From Pseudoalteromonas sp. OOF1S-7 (GTDB taxonomy: Bacteria; Pseudomonadota; Gammaproteobacteria; Enterobacterales; Alteromonadaceae), in contig NZ_JAKRFZ010000013.1 of assembly GCF_022347765.1 (NCBI RefSeq), positions 1-64,000 of the forward strand: a stretch of 64,000 nucleotides of DNA, read 5' to 3'. The notes below the pieces were generated by a model that saw nothing but the letters and a program-made list of their open reading frames with translations, was not told where the DNA came from and searched no databases. Made by a program: the position numbers and the translations under genes. This document shows, in pieces, positions 48,770 through 57,441 of this stretch (the stretch's first letter is position 1; every line of letters starts with the position of its first letter).

Positions 48770-49135
48770 ATGTCACACGCACCCATTAATTTTGCCGACA
48801 AACTGGCGCTGTTTTCTGAGCACTGGAGCCCAAAAGTCATTGCTGAAATGAACGACTATCAGTTCAAACTGGTAAAACTTCAGGGGGAATTTGTCTGGCA
48901 CGATCACCCCGATACCGACGAAGTGTTCATTGTGCTATCCGGTGAGATGCACATAGCCTTTCGGGACCGTACAGAATACCTGAAAGAGGGTGACATGCTG
49001 GTTGTGCCAAAAGGCGCAGAGCACAAACCTTATGCCGAGCAAGAATGTCAGGTGCTCATTATCGAACCCAAAGGGGTCGTCAACACCGGAGATGCCGACA
49101 GTTCACTCACCGCACAAAACGATGTCTGGATCTAA
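48770..49135 (+). CDS. Small cupin-domain protein
   Basis: 121 residues, a single cupin barrel. FVWHDHPDTDEVFIVLSGEM gives the His-x-His...Glu metal motif and VPKGAEHKPYAEQ the second-motif His. Single-cupin proteins of this mannose-6-phosphate-isomerase-like type have varied or unknown functions, so no substrate is proposed. Confidence 0.8.
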   Translation: MSHAPINFADKLALFSEHWSPKVIAEMNDYQFKLVKLQGEFVWHDHPDTDEVFIVLSGEMHIAFRDRTEYLKEGDMLVVPKGAEHKPYAEQECQVLIIEPKGVVNTGDADSSLTAQNDVWI

Positions 49136-49339
49136 CGCACAGATGTAAGGCGAACGAACCTAATAAAGAAACAGGCTTAGCGCACTAGTTTGGCTTTTTA
49201 TTAAGCAATTGAATCAGATATGTGCGACTTTTTCCTCTTTTGCTAGTGACAAGCCTGTTAAAAATTTTTATACTGCCAGCGCTTTTTAGGTCTCTGCTAA
49301 AGAGTATGCTCAATTTATTGAGCACTACAATCTAAAAAT

Positions 49340-49714
49340 GGCCCTATAGCTCAGTTGGGCGAAACAAGACCGAAGCAGCGCTTCGCAGCTTATTGAGGTG
49401 GAGGCAGGACGCCGACAGGACCTCGTTTCATGGATGAATTTATTGAGCACTACAATTTGAAAATGGCCCTATAGCTCAGTTGGGCGAAATAAGACCGAAG
49501 CAGCGCTTCGCAGCTTATTGAGGTGGAGGCAGGACGCCGACAGGACCTTGCTTCATGGATGAATTTATCGAGCACTACAATTTGAAAATGGCCCTATAGC
49601 TCAGTTGGGCGAAACAAGACCGAAGCAACGCTTCGCAGCTTGTTGAGGTGGAGGCAGGACGCCGACAGGACCTCGCTTCATGGATGAATTTATCGAGCAC
49701 TACAATTTGAAAAT
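49340..49714 (+). repeat. Three 125-bp tandem repeats carrying a tRNA 5' fragment and a conserved hairpin
   Basis: Units start at 49340, 49465 and 49590. Each begins with the first 19 bases of the adjacent tRNA gene (GGCCCTATAGCTCAGTTGG), then departs into a shared non-tRNA sequence with a long hairpin (49363-49394 in unit 1), and ends with the same 20-odd bases that precede the intact tRNA. Units differ at only a few positions. The hairpin arms AAYAAG and CTTRTT change in a base-pair-preserving way between units 2 and 3. Confidence 0.92.
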
Positions 49715-49791
49715 GGCCCTATAGCTCAGTTGGTTAGAGCACCCGACTCATAATCGGTAGGTCCCTGGTTCAAGTCCAGGTGGGGCCACCA
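49715..49791 (+). tRNA. tRNA-Ile (CAU anticodon, lysidine type) or elongator tRNA-Met
   Basis: 77 bases with encoded CCA. Acceptor GGCCCTA/TGGGGCC, anticodon loop CTCATAA, T arm CTGGTTCAAGTCCAG. The acceptor start GGCCC, anticodon stem CGACTCATAATCG and T arm match the bacterial tRNA-Ile2 pattern better than elongator tRNA-Met, so C34 is probably modified to lysidine to read AUA. Confidence 0.85.
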
Positions 49792-49927
49792 TTTTCACCT
49801 CTAATCAAATATACAAGTAAAACACATCTCAGGGAATCCAGCTCACTACCAAACAAGTCATAGCTTTTATTGCGCAGAACATCATCCATGCCATACTTAT
49901 CTGATGCCTAGTTACTGATATACTAAA

Positions 49928-50632
49928 TTGACGGACTCAGAAGCCGAAATCACTGCGCGAGCAAAAGAGTTTGCTAAGAAGAATAGAACCAAAATTGCTC
50001 GAGAATTGACAGATATAGACCGCTTTCCACCAGATAAACAACCAGTATCGGTTTTTATGAGTGGCTCTCCCGGCGCAGGAAAAACAGAAGCATCCAAAGC
50101 ATTCCTTGAGAAAATTGGCGAGGAGACAGTAATTAGGTTGGACCCCGATGATCTGCGAGAAAGGTTTCAGGATTACACAGGAAATAACTCTTACCTTTTC
50201 CATGGTGCAGTTTCCTTAATTGTCGAGCGAACGCTTGATCGTGCATTCAGGAACAAACAATCTTTTCTTTTAGACGGAACATTATCAAGCTACGCTGTCG
50301 CGGAAAAAAATATTGAGCGCTCCCTACGTAAAAAAAGGGCTGTGCTCATCCTATTTGTATATCAGCATCCGAAGCTCGCCTGGAAATTTGTACAAGACAG
50401 AGAAAAGTTAGAAGGCCGTAGAATTCGTGCTAAAACTTTCATCAAGCAATTCTTAGACTCTCAACAAGTGATCAGGGAACTAAAAGCTAAGTTTGGCAAT
50501 CTTATAAATGTAGACCTACTGGTAAAAAACAATGTGGGTAACACACGCTTTTACCATGCTAATATTCAGGCAGTAGAGCACCATGTTGGTGAAAAATTTA
50601 CTCGCGAAGAGTTAAATTTGATGATAAAGTGA
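49928..50632 (+). CDS. Zeta-toxin-like P-loop kinase
   Basis: 234 residues. SVFMSGSPGAGKTEASKAFL is the P-loop, IRLDPDDLRERF holds the catalytic Asp/Arg region and SFLLDGTLSS the second substrate-binding stretch of zeta/PezT kinases, which phosphorylate UDP-N-acetylglucosamine in characterised cases. It starts at a TTG with no good ribosome site. No epsilon-type antitoxin gene is found beside it. More AT-rich than neighbours and next to a tRNA gene, which fits acquisition. Confidence 0.82.
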   Translation: MTDSEAEITARAKEFAKKNRTKIARELTDIDRFPPDKQPVSVFMSGSPGAGKTEASKAFLEKIGEETVIRLDPDDLRERFQDYTGNNSYLFHGAVSLIVERTLDRAFRNKQSFLLDGTLSSYAVAEKNIERSLRKKRAVLILFVYQHPKLAWKFVQDREKLEGRRIRAKTFIKQFLDSQQVIRELKAKFGNLINVDLLVKNNVGNTRFYHANIQAVEHHVGEKFTREELNLMIK

Positions 50633-50656
50633 GCAACCTGTTAAGGAGGAATGTGT

Positions 50657-50824
50657 ATGTTTTCTACCTCGTTCAAATCAAAGAGTCCACAAAGCTCTAA
50701 GTTGTCCAATTTTGTGTTAAATGCGAATTCAGGCGAAAAGAAGCGCGTTTATTCACACGTAATCGACAAAGCCATTGATTCTCAAAACAAAGTTACAATA
50801 CAGAGTAACCAAACAAGTAAGTAA
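50657..50824 (+). CDS. Small protein of 55 residues downstream of the zeta-like kinase
   Basis: Starts at the second ATG, which lies 6 bases after a perfect AAGGAGGA; the first ATG is too close to it. Sequence MFSTSFKSKSPQSSKLSNF with a basic middle and a VYSHVIDKAID helix. Not recognised. It follows the kinase by 24 bases and may form a two-gene unit with it, perhaps as regulator or antidote. Confidence 0.6.
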   Translation: MFSTSFKSKSPQSSKLSNFVLNANSGEKKRVYSHVIDKAIDSQNKVTIQSNQTSK

Positions 50825-50987
50825 GGGCGTTATACTTGACGCCTATACTTCTTAGCCACTTGGATATTCGCAAAACTCTCAACTAAAACTCCAGACCTCT
50901 CCCCCACTTTGCAACAACCAAAAAACCATAGCGCCCTAACCCAGTTCAAAGTATCCTAACACCACTGCATATCAAAGGACTTTAATC

Positions 50988-51563
50988 ATGCCTAATCAAA
51001 TGTTTACCGATGTCGAACTGCGTATCATGTCAATTCACGTTAAATCGTTGGGCCTGGTGGACAAGTTACTCAGTGAGCGCAAGTTTGAGATCAAAGTGTT
51101 CAGTGCAGTAAGCGACGGGGTCGCGGATCATGCATTTAATATGGAACTCAATGTGATGCCAGTCAGTGAAGGCGGCACCATCAGCTTTGGCCCTGCTGGT
51201 TACACAATTTATCGTAACCGGGCCGGTCAGATCCCCCGTTTTCTGGATGCGCATATTGCCGTATTGGAAGATGACAGTGACATCCGCAGTACAGCTAAGC
51301 TGATGGCACAAGTCAGAAAAACCACGGCGTTTAGCGAACTCACCCGCACTGTGACGGCGGCTGCTGCCAACCCCTTATTTGCTGTGGGTATGAATGTGGC
51401 AGAAAGCCTGATGGATATTTCCATTGATGTCTTAAAGGAAAATAAGGATGACCTGTGGCTGCGCCGCTTTTTCAGCTTTAATTACAATATCGAAGGCTAT
51501 GAGGGCGTTGCCGAATTTGAGTCTGACGAAGTAAAAATCACACTGCAGCTTTTTACCGGATAA
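50988..51563 (+). CDS. Unknown 191-residue protein
   Basis: No family recognised. Predicted beta-rich N- and C-terminal parts flank a central helical stretch (about residues 100-155, with an Ala-rich TRTVTAAAANPLFAVGM). No signal peptide. Upstream AAAGGACTTTAATC-ATG is a good ribosome site, so expression is likely. Stands alone between the zeta locus and the convergent ybaK. Confidence 0.75.
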   Translation: MPNQMFTDVELRIMSIHVKSLGLVDKLLSERKFEIKVFSAVSDGVADHAFNMELNVMPVSEGGTISFGPAGYTIYRNRAGQIPRFLDAHIAVLEDDSDIRSTAKLMAQVRKTTAFSELTRTVTAAAANPLFAVGMNVAESLMDISIDVLKENKDDLWLRRFFSFNYNIEGYEGVAEFESDEVKITLQLFTG

Positions 51564-51576
51564 CACCGCGCTATCA

Positions 51577-52071
51577 TTAAGCTTTCACAGTTATCACCTC
51601 CCCCTGGGTCAGAGCCACTAGCTTATCTGCGGGGAGCGAAAATACAGCATGCGGCGTACCAGCAGCAGCCCATAAAGTTTCGTATTGCAGCAGATCCTCA
51701 TCAATATAAGTGACGGGCTGGCTAAGGTGTCCGATAGGAGGAATGCCGCCAATGGCAAATCCGGTGACCTCCCGGGTAAACTCAGCGTCGGCTTTTGCCA
51801 ATTTCTCTCCCAGATGCTTGGCGACCATTTTTTCTTTCACTCGGTTGCTGCCGCTGACCAACAGTAGCACCGGCTTGCCACTTTCTTTGCCTTTAAATAT
51901 CAGTGATTTTACAATCTGACCGAGTTCACACCCAATTGTGTGTGCCGACTCTTGCGCTGTCCGGGTACTGCCGGGCAATTCCACCACCGCAAATTTACAG
52001 CCCGCAGAAGTAATGGCATTCTGTACCCGTTGGGCACTTTTACTTAGTTTCTCTGTGTCTTGATCAGTCAT
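51577..52071 (-). CDS. YbaK/EbsC-family aminoacyl-tRNA deacylase
   Basis: 164 residues with the YbaK/ProX fold: VVELPGSTRTAQESAHTIGC, the lysine segment IVKSLIFKGK, and GGIPPIGHLSQPV. Such proteins hydrolyse mischarged tRNAs such as Cys-tRNA-Pro or Ala-tRNA-Pro; the exact substrate cannot be told. Confidence 0.88.
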   Translation of the reverse strand: MTDQDTEKLSKSAQRVQNAITSAGCKFAVVELPGSTRTAQESAHTIGCELGQIVKSLIFKGKESGKPVLLLVSGSNRVKEKMVAKHLGEKLAKADAEFTREVTGFAIGGIPPIGHLSQPVTYIDEDLLQYETLWAAAGTPHAVFSLPADKLVALTQGEVITVKA

Positions 52072-52351
52072 AGCTGCTCCTTGTTTTAGCCTTACTGAGT
52101 GCCTTTCTTACCCTATCTAAAAAACCTCAACCGGACCAAATACATTGAATGATTTGATGTTGGTTTTCCTTCATCTGACCGCACGACCCTCTTTTTCCGC
52201 ATAATCCGAGATAACAACGAGAAATCAGTACATTTCAGCTACACTTATTGTAGAAAACTTTTTACACGAGATCCGGGTCGCAACAAGGGACAACCCAGAT
52301 CCAACTGCTCAATCACAGGGTCTTGTGATATCACATAAGAGAGATAGCCGA

Positions 52352-54850
52352 GTGACCAAACTGTACTCCATTGACCTCAAGCTATGGCTTACACTCAGTG
52401 CTTTTTTATTTGCTGCTCTGCTGTCCGTCGGCTTGGTACAAATGCATCATGATACCCAGCAGGAAAGCCTGCTCGCGCTCACAGACGCCACATTGAAGCG
52501 CGATCTCTCCACACTAAACCTGACTATGCAGGACCACCTGGCCCACAACGAGCAAGATGAAATACGCAATATTCTGATTGCGTACCAGCAAGAACAAGGA
52601 TACACACAGCTGGCCCTAATCGATATACAGGGCACCGTATTGTATAGCAGTACAGCCGACTACGAGGGCCTGCACTACCGTGATACTCCATTAAATCTCA
52701 AGCCTGAAGCTATCCGTCAACGATTCAGCCCACCCTACCTGATGGTGGAATATATCAAACATAAACAGCTGTATCTGGCCTATAGTACCTATGAACAACA
52801 AAGTGCGGTGACTGCTGGTACGCCACTCCCTGCAATTATCTATGCTGAGTATTCCATTGCCACCCAGGCGCAGCAGCTGCTGGAATACACACGAATGAAA
52901 ACCCTGTCAATCCTGGCCATCGCTGTATTATTAACCATGTTTGTGCTGTATTTTACCCGGCTGTTTATCCATCGTCCCGTCTCACAACTGATTGAGCTCA
53001 GTGAACGACTGAGTCGTTTTGATTTTAGCAAAACGCTCGAAACGCGAGGTGCAGGTGAGTTTAAACACCTTGCCGATAACCTTAATCGTATGGCGCACAG
53101 CCTGCAATCCGGCTGGCAAGCAACACAACAAGCAGAGGCCGAAGCCAGCCACAAAACAGCTATACTGGAGGGCATTTTCTCAGCTCTGCCAGACTTGTTT
53201 TTTATCATTGATAAACAGGGCACCATTTTAGAATATCACTGCGGACAGACTGACGATTTATACGTGCCTGAAGCCCAATTTTTGGGCCACAAAATTGAAG
53301 AGTTCCTGCCAGCACAAACTTCGCGCCACTTTGCCCGTGCGATTCAAAGTCTTGAGCAGCCAGGTCAGTTGACACAACTTGAATACTCTTTGCCGTTTGA
53401 TAACGGCAAACGCCATTTTGAAGCGCGCCTCAGTGCGCTGCCCGACTCCGACGCCCTGGTCATTGCAGTGCGTAATATCACAGACAAAAAACGCCAGGAA
53501 GAGATTATTTTGCATCATGCTTTTTACGACACCCTGACTGACTTGCCCAATCGCTTTTTAGTCCTCGATCGGCTCCAACAGCTGATCCACGATGCCAGAC
53601 GAGACAAGTCTCTGGTCGGTGTCGGGTTTATCGACCTGGATGACTTCAAAAAAGTGAATGACTCGATGGGGCATGAGGTAGGTGATAAAGTCCTGGTACA
53701 CTCAGCAAAACGACTTCAGTCGGCTTTACGAGAGAAAGACACCGTCGCCCGCCTTGGTGGTGATGAGTTCATCATTCTGCTGGGCGATCTGAAATCCAGC
53801 GCCGATATCCACCCTATCGCGGCAAAACTGGTCAAGCTCTTTCATGCGCCCTTTGATATTGACGGCCGCGCCTTCAATATTTCGCTGAGTCTGGGTATAG
53901 CCATTTTCCCTCAGGATGCGGATACCCCCAACGACTTGCTGAGACAGGCCGACTCAGCAATGTACAATGCCAAACAACAGGGCCGCAATACCTATTGCTT
54001 ATTTACCGAGAACATGAGCAACACCCTGCAGCGACGTCTGATGCTTGAAGAAAACATGCAAGGTGCACTTGAGCGCGGTGAATTCGAAGTCTACTATCAA
54101 CCCCAGCTAGACCTTCAGGCATGTCAAGTAGTCGGCGCGGAGGCTTTGTTGCGCTGGCATAGTGAAAAACTGGGACCAATTTCACCCGCAGAGTTTATTC
54201 CACTGGCTGAGCAAACAGGCTTTATTATTGACCTGGGAAAGTTTGTGCTGAACTCAGCAGCCAGCGCCTTGCAACAGATCCATAAACAGTTCAATGCATC
54301 ATTACGACTGGCGGTTAACTTGTCGCCTCGCCAGTTTTATGACTCTGAACTATTAAACCATGTAGAGCACCTGATCACACACTGCGAGTTGCAACCCGGT
54401 ACGCTGGAACTGGAGATCACTGAGGGTTTGTTATTAAGCGGCGACAGTACAATCAAAACAACGCTCAACACACTTCATAAAATGGGCGTTTTGATCTCCA
54501 TGGACGACTTTGGCACCGGCTATTCATCATTAAACTATCTGCGTCAGTATCCGTTTGATGTACTCAAAATAGATCAAAGCTTCATTGCCGACATGCATAC
54601 AGGTAATGAATCAGCTTACCTGGTTAAAAACATCATCACCATGGCACATGGCATGGGGCTCAAAGTAATCGCCGAGGGCATAGAAGACCATGAGCAGCTT
54701 AACCGATTGGTGGAGTTTGACTGTAACATTGGGCAGGGCTATCTGATAGGTCAGCCCATGCCAGAAGCGGCGTTTCAGGATTGGCTTGAACACAATTTTT
54801 CCCGTCCTGAGAATATAATGAATAAATCCCTGTCGATACAAGACTATTAA
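52352..54850 (+). CDS. Membrane GGDEF-EAL protein with HAMP and PAS-like domains
   Basis: About 832 residues from the GTG at 52352 (AGAGAG 8 bases upstream); a GTG at 52325 is possible. Order: membrane helix, periplasmic sensor, second helix (about 190-210), HAMP, PAS-like segment with FFIIDKQGTILEYHCGQ, GGDEF and EAL. The cyclase site is an intact GGDEF with an upstream RxxD (I-site-like). The EAL part keeps EALLRW, ELEITEG, DDFGTGYSS, KIDQSFI and AEGIE, so phosphodiesterase activity is likely. Turns over cyclic di-GMP in response to an external cue. Confidence 0.93.
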   Translation: MTKLYSIDLKLWLTLSAFLFAALLSVGLVQMHHDTQQESLLALTDATLKRDLSTLNLTMQDHLAHNEQDEIRNILIAYQQEQGYTQLALIDIQGTVLYSSTADYEGLHYRDTPLNLKPEAIRQRFSPPYLMVEYIKHKQLYLAYSTYEQQSAVTAGTPLPAIIYAEYSIATQAQQLLEYTRMKTLSILAIAVLLTMFVLYFTRLFIHRPVSQLIELSERLSRFDFSKTLETRGAGEFKHLADNLNRMAHSLQSGWQATQQAEAEASHKTAILEGIFSALPDLFFIIDKQGTILEYHCGQTDDLYVPEAQFLGHKIEEFLPAQTSRHFARAIQSLEQPGQLTQLEYSLPFDNGKRHFEARLSALPDSDALVIAVRNITDKKRQEEIILHHAFYDTLTDLPNRFLVLDRLQQLIHDARRDKSLVGVGFIDLDDFKKVNDSMGHEVGDKVLVHSAKRLQSALREKDTVARLGGDEFIILLGDLKSSADIHPIAAKLVKLFHAPFDIDGRAFNISLSLGIAIFPQDADTPNDLLRQADSAMYNAKQQGRNTYCLFTENMSNTLQRRLMLEENMQGALERGEFEVYYQPQLDLQACQVVGAEALLRWHSEKLGPISPAEFIPLAEQTGFIIDLGKFVLNSAASALQQIHKQFNASLRLAVNLSPRQFYDSELLNHVEHLITHCELQPGTLELEITEGLLLSGDSTIKTTLNTLHKMGVLISMDDFGTGYSSLNYLRQYPFDVLKIDQSFIADMHTGNESAYLVKNIITMAHGMGLKVIAEGIEDHEQLNRLVEFDCNIGQGYLIGQPMPEAAFQDWLEHNFSRPENIMNKSLSIQDY

Positions 54851-54893
54851 AAAGAATATGTTAGTATTGCATGGCAGTGTAAGGATTTAGAAC

Positions 54894-55328
54894 ATGAATA
54901 TAGAACAACTGGTAAGTAAAGCTAAGCAAGTTTGTGACAACCGGGGGGCTCGTTTTACCCCTATCCGAGAGAAAGTTTTTCGCTTACTCGCTGCCAAGCA
55001 AGGCGGTGTAGGCGCCTATGATCTGCTAGAAGAACTCAAGCTGACCGAATCCGGCGCTAAGCCTGCAACCGTGTATCGTGCTTTGGATTTTCTCTCAGAG
55101 CTGGGGTTTATTCATAAGATTGAAAGCACCAATGCATTTATGCTGTGCCATCATTTTGACTGTATTCACCCTGTGCAATTATTGATCTGTGATTCCTGTG
55201 GTCACGTACAAGAGCTGCATTCTAATGCCATTTCACATGAACTGAATAACTTGGCTGCAGAGCATGGCTTTCTTGTGAAAGCACAAACGATTGAAGCACA
55301 CGGGCGTTGTGGAAAATGTAATGAGTAG
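54894..55328 (+). CDS. zur: Fur-family regulator, Zur-like
   Basis: 144 residues: winged helix (GAKPATVYRALDFLSELGFIHKIE) and dimerisation domain with two CxxC pairs (CDSCGH and CGKCNE) plus a CHHFDCIH segment. These features fit Zur, which represses zinc uptake genes when zinc is plentiful. Confidence 0.88.
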   Translation: MNIEQLVSKAKQVCDNRGARFTPIREKVFRLLAAKQGGVGAYDLLEELKLTESGAKPATVYRALDFLSELGFIHKIESTNAFMLCHHFDCIHPVQLLICDSCGHVQELHSNAISHELNNLAAEHGFLVKAQTIEAHGRCGKCNE

Positions 55329-55400
55329 TGCAGCATAGTAAAAAGCCCACTACACTTAAATCAGCGTCCGTTACAACGTAGGAACCTAGGGAAGAAGCAT

Positions 55401-55868
55401 ATGAATGTAGAATTCATCAACCCTTTTTTATCGTCACTGATGAATGTACTGGCTACCATGGCACAAACTGAACTAACGCCAGGCAAGCCAAAGATTAAAA
55501 AAGATGAGGTGGCATGCGGTGATGTGTCTGGGTTGATTGGCATGGTCGGCCCGCAGACCAAAGGCTCCTTTTCTATCAGCTTTGATGAAGGCCTGGCACT
55601 GACCATTATGGAAAGAATGCTGGGTGAACGCCCCGACAAAATCAATGAAGAAGTCACGGACATGGTTGGTGAAATCACTAACATGGTCACCGGTGGTGCA
55701 AAGAACTTGCTGGGCGAGAAAGGCTATGAGTTTGATATGGCCACACCCATAGTGGTATCTGGCCCGGGCCATACAATCACTCATAAGTGTGATGGCCCTA
55801 AAATCATCATGCCCTTCACTTCAGCTGACGGGAACGCCAACATAGAGGTGAGCTTCGACAAGCTATGA
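55401..55868 (+). CDS. cheX: CheX-like chemotaxis phosphatase
   Basis: 155 residues of the CheC/CheX/FliY phosphatase fold. [14 protein letters not shown] supplies the E-x2-N catalytic helix that dephosphorylates CheY-like response regulators. Preceded by GAAGAAGC-AT-ATG. It overlaps the next gene by ATGA. Confidence 0.87.
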   Translation: MNVEFINPFLSSLMNVLATMAQTELTPGKPKIKKDEVACGDVSGLIGMVGPQTKGSFSISFDEGLALTIMERMLGERPDKINEEVTDMVGEITNMVTGGAKNLLGEKGYEFDMATPIVVSGPGHTITHKCDGPKIIMPFTSADGNANIEVSFDKL

Positions 55869-56296
55869 GCTGGCATCAAACACATATCACACTCAGGCCG
55901 CGTCAACGCGGCTTTCATTTGATTGATGATGAAGTGCTGACTCAGCTGCCACAGCTGGGTTACTACAAAGTGGGTTTGCTGCATTTGTTTATTCAGCACA
56001 CTTCGGCCAGCCTCACCCTCAATGAGAATGCCGATCCAACCGTGCGTATGGATATGGAAAGCCACTTCAATCACTTCGTACCCGAGCGACAAAGTTACTA
56101 TCGCCATGATTACGAAGGGGATGATGATATGCCTGCCCATATCAAATCCAGCACGCTGGGCTGTGAGGTCACTATTCCGGTAAGTCAGGGCCGTCTGCAA
56201 TTAGGTACCTGGCAGGGGATCTACCTTGGTGAACATAGAGACCACGCCAGTAGCCGTTCCATCGTCGCTACCTTGCACGGCCAATTGCTGGAATGA
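55865..56296 (+). CDS. YjbQ/UPF0047 family protein
   Basis: 143 residues with [35 protein letters not shown] and [15 protein letters not shown], the family's conserved His/Asp/Glu motifs. Members show weak thiamine-phosphate synthase activity in E. coli; the true role is unclear. Confidence 0.92.
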   Translation: MSWHQTHITLRPRQRGFHLIDDEVLTQLPQLGYYKVGLLHLFIQHTSASLTLNENADPTVRMDMESHFNHFVPERQSYYRHDYEGDDDMPAHIKSSTLGCEVTIPVSQGRLQLGTWQGIYLGEHRDHASSRSIVATLHGQLLE

Positions 56297-56304
56297 TCCC
56301 AGGA

Positions 56305-57393
56305 CTAGTCTGTCGGGGTGAGATAATCGTAACTGACCCTGGTTGTCACATTACAAAGCAACTCATAGGGGATCGTACCTGCACAGGCTGCTACCTCTTC
56401 AACCGGTAGCGCAGGCCCCCACATTTCAACCGGATCACCCACTGCAATGCCATCCGGGTTGTTTCCGATGTCTACCGTGATCATATCCATAGACACTGTG
56501 CCCACAATGCCATAGCGTTTCTCTCTTATCACCACGGGGGTGCCACACCTCACATTCCGTGGATAACCATCGCCATAGCCCATTGCTACAACGGCCAGTT
56601 GCGTTTGTTGCTGACTCTGCCAGCGCCCGCCATAACCCACTTTCTCGCCAGCAGCGATTGTTTTGATGGCAATTACCCGAGTTGTTAGCCGCATCACGGG
56701 CTTTAGGCCATGCTCAGCGCCCACTCGGTTAAGCATTGGCGAGACACCATACATCATCAACCCGGGTCGGATCCAATCACCATGCGATCCTGGCCAACCG
56801 AGCACGCCAGCTGAGTTGGCCAGGCATCTGGCTTCGGGTTTATCCGCTACCAGACGTTCAAACACCGTAATCTGGTGCTGTGTTTGTGTACTGTTTAAGT
56901 CGTCCGCACAGGAAAAGTGCGTCATCAACTTCATCTTTGGGTTGATATTGTCACAAGCTTTTAAACGTTGATAAAATCTCTCAAATTGCTGCGGCTCGAT
57001 CCCTAACCGATGCATCCCCGTGTCAATCTTTAACCATACCGATAAACGTGCATCCAGCTGACTGGTTTCAATGGCCCGTAACTGATTTTCATCATGAATG
57101 ATGGTTTCAAAATTGTTGGCAATGAGAATTGGCAAGTCTGTGCGGTTAAAAAAGCCTTCCAGCAACACAATTGGTTTAGTCAGGCCACCGGCACGCAGCG
57201 CCAACGCTTCATCGATGCGTGCAACCGCGAAGACATCGGCATCATTGAGGTGCTGTGCAATCTTGACCAAACCATGGCCATAAGCATTGGCTTTCAGTAC
57301 TGCCATTACCCGAGCATCGGGTGCCAGCTCCTTGATCCGTTTGAGATTATAACTCAGTGCAGAGAGGTTAATTTCGGCGGTTGCCAGGCGCAT
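56305..57393 (-). CDS. alr: Alanine racemase
   Basis: 362 residues, fold-type III PLP enzyme. PLP lysine in AVLKANAYGHG, the second catalytic Tyr in the MYGVSP region and GYGDGYPRNV. Makes D-alanine for peptidoglycan. AAGGAG precedes the ATG. It follows dnaB as in other Gammaproteobacteria. Confidence 0.96.
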   Translation of the reverse strand: MRLATAEINLSALSYNLKRIKELAPDARVMAVLKANAYGHGLVKIAQHLNDADVFAVARIDEALALRAGGLTKPIVLLEGFFNRTDLPILIANNFETIIHDENQLRAIETSQLDARLSVWLKIDTGMHRLGIEPQQFERFYQRLKACDNINPKMKLMTHFSCADDLNSTQTQHQITVFERLVADKPEARCLANSAGVLGWPGSHGDWIRPGLMMYGVSPMLNRVGAEHGLKPVMRLTTRVIAIKTIAAGEKVGYGGRWQSQQQTQLAVVAMGYGDGYPRNVRCGTPVVIREKRYGIVGTVSMDMITVDIGNNPDGIAVGDPVEMWGPALPVEEVAACAGTIPYELLCNVTTRVSYDYLTPTD

Positions 57394-57441
57394 ACATACT
57401 CCTTATTCAGGCGACCGATTCAGTCACAAAGGACGAATACC

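Noticed and set aside
49340-49714. Regular repeats as a CRISPR array
   Set aside because: The whole 125-bp unit repeats with no unique spacers, and there are no cas genes nearby.
49340-49714. Three further tRNA genes
   Set aside because: Only about the first 19 bases match; anticodon arm, T arm and CCA end are absent in each unit.
55473-56200. Minus-strand ORFs opposite cheX and yjbQ
   Set aside because: Shadows of two well-supported plus-strand genes.
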